A stretch of 11,602 bases of DNA from a bacterium. Its GTDB lineage: Bacteria; Zhuqueibacterota; Zhuqueibacteria; Residuimicrobiales; Krinioviventaceae. Shown here piece after piece: positions 7,005 through 11,602 of this stretch. Each line of letters starts with the position of its first letter. The first letter of the stretch is position 1. A program made the position numbers and the translations under genes. A model generated the notes under the pieces. It was not told where the DNA came from. It ran no database searches and saw only the letters and a list, made by a program, of their open reading frames with translations. Where the stretch lies: NCBI GenBank assembly GCA_024278645.1, contig JAJRST010000313.1, forward strand, positions 1-11,602, read 5' to 3'.

Positions 7005-7910
7005 ATGTCTGTCTTACGCTATGAAAACAATCCTGTACTCACATCGAAAAATGTCCCTTTCCGGGTCAACAGTATTTTTAACGCATCCGCTTTTAAAATA
7101 AAAGACCACTATTTTCTGCTCTGCCGGGTTGAAATGCCGGACGGCCGATCCTCTCTGGTGCTCGCCCGCAGCGCCGACGGTCTCAGCTTTCAGGTCTATG
7201 ACAAGCCCTGTCTGACCCCCGATATGCATGAGCAATTTTACGACTATGTTGAATGGGGCGTGGAGGACCCGCGGGTGACCTTGATTGACGGCCGCTATTA
7301 TATTCTCTACACCGGCTATTCAAAACATACGCCGCTGGTGATGATGGCCGAAACGTCGGACTTTGAGACCTTTCACTTGCATGGGCCAATAACTGAACCG
7401 AGCAATAAAGATGCAGCCCTGTTTCCTGAAAAGATCAACGGTTTTTACTGGAAAATTGACAGACCATCTGTAAAGGAATCGCGGGGCGAGATGTGGATCA
7501 ATAAAAGTCCGGATTTAATTCACTGGGGCGGACACCGGTTCTTGATGAGCGGCCGTGAAGGAACCTGGGAAGAGGCAAAAATCGGCCTCTCCAGCCAGCC
7601 GGTGAAAACGGCAAAAGGCTGGCTGCTGCTCTATCACGGCGTGCGCATTCTTGGACACGCCCCAATCTACAAGCTGGGCGTTATGCTCCTTGATGCAAAC
7701 GAACCCTGGCGAGTCCTCGGACGCAGCGCCCATCCCATTCTCGCACCGGAAACATCCTACGAACGCATCGGCGACGTTAACAACGTCGTCTTTTCCACCG
7801 GCTGGATCGTCGAGCCCGACGGCGAGGTCAAAATCTATTATTCCGGCGCCGACGTCAATGTCTGTCTGGCAACGACGACGCTGGATTATTTGCTGTCTCT
7901 TTGCGAGTAA
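7005..7910 (+). CDS. GH130 enzyme, short form (probable beta-mannoside phosphorylase)
   Basis: A compact GH130 beta-propeller enzyme, 301 residues, close to the size of known beta-1,2-mannobiose and mannooligosaccharide phosphorylases. It has no signal peptide and is cytoplasmic. Motifs in order: FNASAFK (25-31), LCRVEMPDGRSSLVLARSAD (39-58), VEDPRV (86-91) with D88 the expected catalytic acid, YYILYTGYS (98-106), NKDAALFPEKING (134-146), IDRPS (151-155), GTWEEAKIG (186-194), GWLLLYHGV (205-213), and GDVNNVVFSTG followed by YYSGADV (256-284). N134/K135, R153, K192 and H211 are polar residues at family positions that usually hold phosphate and the -1 mannose. This supports a phosphorylase releasing mannose 1-phosphate. 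It follows the long GH130 and ends the operon. The linkage (beta-1,2, beta-1,4 or an N-glycan core) is not decidable here. The tandem with a longer paralogue suggests a division of labour on long and short chains. Confidence 0.93.
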   Translation: MSVLRYENNPVLTSKNVPFRVNSIFNASAFKIKDHYFLLCRVEMPDGRSSLVLARSADGLSFQVYDKPCLTPDMHEQFYDYVEWGVEDPRVTLIDGRYYILYTGYSKHTPLVMMAETSDFETFHLHGPITEPSNKDAALFPEKINGFYWKIDRPSVKESRGEMWINKSPDLIHWGGHRFLMSGREGTWEEAKIGLSSQPVKTAKGWLLLYHGVRILGHAPIYKLGVMLLDANEPWRVLGRSAHPILAPETSYERIGDVNNVVFSTGWIVEPDGEVKIYYSGADVNVCLATTTLDYLLSLCE

Positions 7911-7937
7911 AGGCAGTGAGATTTTAAATAGTGCAAG

Positions 7938-7970
7938 AGATTCGTTTAATTAACGAGTCTGATTTTATTC
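7938..7970 (+). terminator. Possible terminator of the GH130 operon
   Basis: The 9-bp hairpin at 7938-7960 begins 28 nt after the short GH130 stop and is followed by GATTTTATTC. The T-run is interrupted and the stem has few GC pairs, so this is a weak rho-independent terminator at best. The same hairpin recurs at 8062-8084, which argues that it is primarily a repeat element. Confidence 0.3.
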
Positions 7971-8055
7971 GAGAAACTTGAAACTTTTTGCAAGGTTTTT
8001 AGCTTTTTCTGTGGCATTTCAATTCTGTGGCCATATTTTCCAAGTTTCTTGAAAG
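7938..8055 (+). repeat. Structured repeat, copy 1
   Basis: The copy starts with a hairpin: AGATTCGTT (7938-7946) pairs with AACGAGTCT (7952-7960) over a 5-nt TAATT loop, with one G-U pair. A tail follows, CTGATTTTATTCGAGAAACT (7959-7978), that resembles copy 2. The distal block CAAGTTTCTTGAAAG (8041-8055) can pair back: TTCGAGAAACTTG (7968-7980) matches CAAGTTTCTTGAA (8041-8053) over 13 pairs including one G-U. The element could be an RNA structure, a palindromic mobile remnant, or a binding site array. Confidence 0.55.
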
Positions 8056-8061
8056 CGCCAG

Positions 8062-8190
8062 AGGTTCGCAAAGGCAACGAACCTGATTGTATACGAAAAA
8101 CTTTAGCGCTCATTGTTTCAGGAGCAAACAATCATTTTGTCCTTAATTATTTTGTCTTTTTTGGGTTCGCAAAATCAAGTTTCTTGAAAG
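8062..8190 (+). repeat. Structured repeat, copy 2
   Basis: The hairpin AGGTTCG (8062-8068) with CGAACCT (8078-8084) corresponds to the copy-1 hairpin but carries pair-preserving differences: one A-T pair becomes G-C and one T-G wobble becomes T-A. The tail CTGATTGTATACGAAAAACT (8083-8102) matches copy 1 at most positions. The distal block CAAGTTTCTTGAAAG (8176-8190) is identical to that of copy 1 and can pair, with one mismatch and one wobble, with CGAAAAACTT (8094-8103). GGTTCGCAAA occurs again at 8164-8173 just before the distal block. Confidence 0.55.
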
Positions 8191-8212
8191 AAATTTATTG
8201 AGGCCAGGCGTT

Positions 8213-11200
8213 ATGAAGCGATGTGTTGTAAAATATTTTCTTATGCTCTGTTTTGCCGCCTCTCCGCTGCTCGGCCAGGCGCAGCTTGCGGTCCCACGCA
8301 TTGAGGACATGCCGAACCAGCCCTCTCCCTATGTGATGCGCAACTGGAAGCAGGTCGCTCTCGGCTACGATTCTCTGGTGTTTGATTTTAACGCCGCAGG
8401 GACCTACCTGCCGCTCATCTGGCGCAACACCGCCACGGTGAACTATCCGGAACATGAAAGTTTTGGCCTGGCCACCGTCGTCGGCACGACCAGCCCTGCT
8501 TCCGTGGAGGCGATCAACGTGCTGCCGGCGGTCATCGGCGCTTCCCTGGTCGGCATTGACAAGAGCAATCAGAACGGCCGCAACTGGGTGTTGATGTGCG
8601 AGGAATTCTTTAACAAAAGAGCGGAAGAAAATATCTATCTCAACCACCCTGTAGCGCAGAGCGGCGTCGACTGGTGGTATGAAACCATGCCCAACGTCTT
8701 TTTCTACCAGTTGTACGATCTTTATCCCGCAACTGGTGATTTTGATTATCAATTTAAAACCATTGCAGGACAGTGGCTGAAGGCGCTCAGGGCGATGGGC
8801 GGCGGCACAACGCCGTGGAAAGCGCCGCGGATGAATTACCGGGCGTGGTCTTTTTCGCAAATGAAACCGCTGACCTCGGGCGTACCGGAACCGGAAGCGG
8901 CCGGCGCCATTGCCTGGCTTCTTTACAATGCATACAGCCAAACAGGGAATGAAGATGAAAGAATTGGCGCGGAATGGGCGATGGAGTTTTTAAACCGGCA
9001 TCCTTCCAATCCCGCCTACGAGCTGCAACTGCCTTATGGCGTTTACATCGCCGCCCGCATGAACGCCGAGCTGGGCACGAGCTACGATATCGAAAAGATG
9101 GTCAACTGGTGCTTTGAGCGCTCGCCGCTGCGAAGCTGGGGCGCCATCCTCGGCGCCTGGGGCGGCTACGATGTGCACGGCCTGATCGGCGAAATATCGG
9201 GCAACGATTACGCCTTTTTGCTGAACGGCCTCGAGCAGGCCGGCGCCCTGGTTCCCATGATCCGCTATGACGAGCGATTCGCCCGGGCCATAGGCAAGTG
9301 GATGCTCAACCTCGCCAACGCCTCCCGCCTCTTTTATCCCGATTATCTACCGCCGCACAAGCAGGACAGCGATGAGTGGTCGCTGGTTTACGACCCCAAT
9401 TCCTACATCGGCCACGAGGCCATGCGCAAGGAACAGTACGGCATCAGCCCCTATGCCACCGGCGACGCCATTTCCGGCGGCTGGGGAAAGACCAATCTCG
9501 CCCTGTACGCCTCCTCGCATGTGGGCATTTTAGGCGGCATCGTTGACACCACAAACGTGCCCAAAATTCTCAAGCTCGATGTACTGAAAACAGATTTTTT
9601 TCGTCAGCGCGCTTTTCCGACTGTGTTGTTGTACAATCCTTATGAGGTTGATCAGGTCGTAGCGCTCGACACGCCGCCGAACATGGCCAACTGCGATGTT
9701 TATGAAGCGATATCGAATCAGTTTGTGCATCGCAACGTGTCCGGATCGATTGCCGTGACCCTTGCCGCGGATGAGGCCGTTCTGCTGGTGTTCACCCCGG
9801 CCGGCGGAAGCGTCAGTTATCGCTTTGACCGGATGCTGATTGACGGCGTGGTCGTGGATTTTCATAGCGGCGCTTTTTCCGGCAATTATCCGCCGCGCAT
9901 CAAAAGCCTCGCCGCCTTGCCGGCCATTGTTGACCTCTCGCAAACGGCGTCGCTGTTCTGCGCCGCGGACGATCTGGACAGCGACTCGTTGCGCTTTTCG
10001 TGGTACGATTCGCAGGATCGCTTTTTGGGAAAAGGCGCCTCGATCCAGTGGGCGCCGACGGACACCGGAACGGTCGCCTTTACCTGCATTGTGGAGGACA
10101 ACAGCGGCGGCAGGGACACGAGCAGCGTGGCCGTAACGGTCATTGACAACCGCCCGCCCGTAATTACCCGGATGACGGCGCAGCCCGACATCATCGATCC
10201 GGGCGGGACAACGACGCTCGAATGTCAGGCTTACGATGCCGACGCCGACAGCCTGCGCACCTTTTGGCACGCAGAATCCGGCTCGCTGAGCGGCGACGGC
10301 CCACAGGTCACCTGGACGGCGCCCGACGTCGTAGGATACTACCAGATTCATTGCCGGGTCGTCGATCAGCGTGGCGCACAAACGCAGGACAACATCGCCG
10401 TGGTCGTCGGCCGGCTTGTCGGCGACTATCCCCTGAACGGTGATGCGGTTGACATGAGCGGATTTGACAACCACGGCGTGGTATCGGGAGCGCAGCCGGC
10501 GCCGGATCGTTTCGAGGCGCCGGATCGGGCGCTCGCATTTGACGGCGTCGATGATTTTATCGCCATTGCCGGTCGGCCCTCCCTGAACAGTGAAAAAGCA
10601 ATCGCTATAAATTTTTGGATGAAATGGCAGGGCAACGCAACAAAAGAGGAATATGTTCTATCGCACGGAAGCTGGCAGAATCGCCTGAAAATTTCCATAC
10701 TGGACAACAAACGGCTGCGCTGGACCGTAAAAACCAATGCCGGCGTCGCAGACCTCGACTCGCAGACCGAATTGTCCCCTGACGTGTGGACCAATATCTG
10801 TGTACTTTACGGCGAAAAAGAATTGCACATCTACATCAACGGCGTTGCGGACGCTTCACAAGCATGGACCGGGTTGCTGGCCGTCACCTCTATGGATTTC
10901 CTGATCGCTCAAATGCTGCCGGGCGACCAGCAGTATAATTTTAAAGGCATCCTGGATGATGTGAAAATTTACAACCGGCTTTTGTCGGCGCAGGAAATAA
11001 AAGAGCTGTACAACAACGCAACTCTTGTCAATGGAAGGCGCAACACGCCGGACGAGGATCCGGTGTTGTTGCGGCCATATCCGAATCCCTTTAACAGCAC
11101 GGTGGTTATCCCGCTGCAGGGCAAGACGGTGCAAAAGGCGACTGTTCGCATTTATAATGTGAAAGGACAATGTCTGCGATCAATTGACAACTCGCAGGTT

Positions 11201-11332
11201 TCCTCGCAGCAGGGTGCGATAACCTGGGATGCCCGGGATGACTCGGGCCGTCCGCTGCCGTCAGGATTGTATTTTATCGCTGTTGAACGCGGCCAATCCC
11301 TCGTCCGAAGCAAGGTTTTATACATCAAATAG
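8213..11332 (+). CDS. Secreted multidomain protein: alpha-toroid-like region, two Ig-like domains, LamG domain, type IX/FlgD-like tail
   Basis: A 1,039-residue exported protein. The ATG at 8213 is preferred over the TTG at 8198 because GAGG (8200-8203) sits 9 nt upstream. The signal peptide is residues 1-23 (MKRCVVKYF, hydrophobic core, probable cut after GQA). Residues 24 to about 440 are rich in W, Y and long helices (PEPEAAGAIAWLLYNAYSQT 225-244; GAWGGYDVHGLIGEISGNDY 314-333) and look like an (alpha/alpha)-toroid glycosidase- or lyase-type domain, followed by a beta-rich part (VLLYNPYEVDQVV 471-483). I do not recognise the family. Residues 558-645 and 646-736 are two related Ig/PKD-like domains (DDLDSDSLRFSWYD; DADADSLRTFWHA). 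Residues 737-933 form a LamG/concanavalin-like lectin fold (GDYPLNGDAVDMSG, FDGVDDFIAI, LDDVKIYNRLLSAQEI). Residues 954-1039 are a C-terminal sorting or FlgD-like module (PNPFNS 957-962; DDSGRPLPSGLYFIAV). It is probably surface-attached or released and active on a polysaccharide. Confidence 0.85.
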   Translation: MKRCVVKYFLMLCFAASPLLGQAQLAVPRIEDMPNQPSPYVMRNWKQVALGYDSLVFDFNAAGTYLPLIWRNTATVNYPEHESFGLATVVGTTSPASVEAINVLPAVIGASLVGIDKSNQNGRNWVLMCEEFFNKRAEENIYLNHPVAQSGVDWWYETMPNVFFYQLYDLYPATGDFDYQFKTIAGQWLKALRAMGGGTTPWKAPRMNYRAWSFSQMKPLTSGVPEPEAAGAIAWLLYNAYSQTGNEDERIGAEWAMEFLNRHPSNPAYELQLPYGVYIAARMNAELGTSYDIEKMVNWCFERSPLRSWGAILGAWGGYDVHGLIGEISGNDYAFLLNGLEQAGALVPMIRYDERFARAIGKWMLNLANASRLFYPDYLPPHKQDSDEWSLVYDPNSYIGHEAMRKEQYGISPYATGDAISGGWGKTNLALYASSHVGILGGIVDTTNVPKILKLDVLKTDFFRQRAFPTVLLYNPYEVDQVVALDTPPNMANCDVYEAISNQFVHRNVSGSIAVTLAADEAVLLVFTPAGGSVSYRFDRMLIDGVVVDFHSGAFSGNYPPRIKSLAALPAIVDLSQTASLFCAADDLDSDSLRFSWYDSQDRFLGKGASIQWAPTDTGTVAFTCIVEDNSGGRDTSSVAVTVIDNRPPVITRMTAQPDIIDPGGTTTLECQAYDADADSLRTFWHAESGSLSGDGPQVTWTAPDVVGYYQIHCRVVDQRGAQTQDNIAVVVGRLVGDYPLNGDAVDMSGFDNHGVVSGAQPAPDRFEAPDRALAFDGVDDFIAIAGRPSLNSEKAIAINFWMKWQGNATKEEYVLSHGSWQNRLKISILDNKRLRWTVKTNAGVADLDSQTELSPDVWTNICVLYGEKELHIYINGVADASQAWTGLLAVTSMDFLIAQMLPGDQQYNFKGILDDVKIYNRLLSAQEIKELYNNATLVNGRRNTPDEDPVLLRPYPNPFNSTVVIPLQGKTVQKATVRIYNVKGQCLRSIDNSQVSSQQGAITWDARDDSGRPLPSGLYFIAVERGQSLVRSKVLYIK

Positions 11333-11394
11333 TCGGCGGCGATGAGCTGGCTCCTGCCAATTGAATCAAAATCAGCACCCCCCAAATGCCGGTT
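11333..11394. other. Convergent intergenic gap
   Basis: This 62-nt gap lies between the stops of the plus-strand multidomain gene and the minus-strand GH95 gene. I see no strong bidirectional terminator: the only short palindrome (GAGCTGGCTC, 11345-11354) has too small a loop and no T-run. Confidence 0.4.
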
Positions 11395-11602
11395 CTACTG
11401 AAAGTTATACTCTATTCCCGCCCGCGTTTGAAATGTGCGAACGTTATCCTTATAACGAACAGTGCAATCGCCGCCTGACAGCGATTTGATGGTTGCGCTT
11501 TTTAACTTGCCGCCGCGCCAGACGGCGTCCACCACAAAATTGCCGCGCGCCTTGAGCCCCCTGAATTCGCCGTCCGGCCAGGCTGTGGGCAGCGCGGGCA
11601 GC
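11395..11602 (-). CDS. GH95 alpha-L-fucosidase-type glycosidase, C-terminal end (partial)
   Basis: Reading the minus strand from the window edge gives 68 complete codons ending at TAG (complement of 11395-11397). The peptide begins LPALPTAWPDGEFRGLKARG and continues with FVVDAVWRGGKLKSATIKS, then CTVRYKDNVRTFQTRAGIEY and NFQ at the end. This is the characteristic C-terminal beta-domain of glycoside hydrolase family 95, where an 'LLPALP.AWP.G...GL.ARG.F.VD..W..G.L..A.I.S' pattern precedes the end of proteins of about 750-800 residues. GH95 enzymes are alpha-1,2-L-fucosidases or alpha-L-galactosidases. The catalytic centre lies outside the window, so specificity cannot be judged. It converges on the multidomain gene and probably belongs to a neighbouring glycan-degradation unit. 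Confidence 0.8.
   Translation of the reverse strand, partial: LPALPTAWPDGEFRGLKARGNFVVDAVWRGGKLKSATIKSLSGGDCTVRYKDNVRTFQTRAGIEYNFQ

Larger units (their letters stand above)
7911..8212. other. AT-rich 302-nt intergenic region with duplicated structured element
   Basis: No credible gene lies here; a 61-codon minus-strand frame is only an AT-rich chance frame. The region holds two imperfect copies of a structured element (7938-8055 and 8062-8190), a short AT-rich hairpin (ATTGTTT 8112-8118 with AAACAAT 8126-8132), two direct copies of TTCTGTGGC (8007-8015 and 8023-8031), and two of ATTTTGTC (8134-8141 and 8149-8156). It separates the GH130 operon from the secreted multidomain gene and must contain the latter's promoter. 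I could not identify a convincing -35/-10 pair. Confidence 0.7.

Noticed and set aside
8112..8132. ATTGTTT/AAACAAT hairpin as a terminator
   Set aside because: The stem has a single G-C pair and the following T-rich stretch is interrupted; it sits upstream of a gene and not after one.
7938..8190. A CRISPR array or integron attC sites in the repeat region
   Set aside because: Only two long imperfect units occur, without uniform short repeats and spacers, and no cas or integrase gene is in the window.
8228..8239. GTAAAATATTTT shared with 4149-4160 as a regulatory repeat
   Set aside because: Both copies encode V-K-Y-F inside signal peptides, so the match is explained by coding for similar residues and by chance.

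Overview
The window comes from a bacterium with moderately high GC coding sequence. It is most likely a member of the FCB-type lineages (Calditrichota, candidate division KSB1 and relatives). The main reason is the large secreted protein at 8213-11332, which ends in a type IX secretion / FlgD-like C-terminal module with the hallmark PNPFNS motif. That module is typical of Bacteroidota-related and Calditrichota/KSB1-like genomes. The sugar-import genes are an ABC system, not SusC/SusD, which fits the non-Bacteroidetes members better. The taxon is an inference.

Layout. Positions 1-7910 look like one dense plus-strand operon for importing and breaking down an oligosaccharide. In order it holds: a family-1 solute-binding protein (5' end cut by the window), a MalF-type permease, a MalG-type permease, an exported alpha-toroid protein with a GAEST motif, a lipoprotein of the SurA/parvulin type that is interrupted by an in-frame TAA, and two tandem GH130 enzymes of different length classes. 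The first five genes touch or overlap (ATGATG and ATGA junctions, gaps of 3-4 nt). The GH130 pair follows a 177-nt gap that may carry its own promoter. No ABC ATPase is present, so a shared MsmX/UgpC-type ATPase elsewhere is expected.

Positions 7911-8212 form an AT-rich intergenic region. It contains two imperfect tandem copies of a structured element of about 120-130 nt. Each copy has a 5' hairpin, a conserved tail, and a distal 15-nt block that can pair back to the tail. The hairpin differs between copies by pair-preserving changes.

Positions 8213-11332 encode a 1,039-residue secreted multidomain protein: an unrecognised, probably alpha-toroid N-terminal region, two Ig/PKD-like domains, a LamG-type lectin fold, and the C-terminal sorting/FlgD-like domain. 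Convergent to it on the minus strand (11395-11602) is the 3' end of a GH95 alpha-L-fucosidase-type gene.

Working model (inference): secreted and periplasmic enzymes cut a glycan containing beta-mannosyl and possibly fucosyl or galactosyl residues. The ABC importer takes up the oligosaccharide, and the two signal-less GH130 enzymes process it in the cytoplasm, probably by phosphorolysis. The long-plus-short GH130 pair resembles the known Thermoanaerobacter pair acting on beta-1,2-mannan oligosaccharides, but the linkage cannot be fixed from sequence alone.
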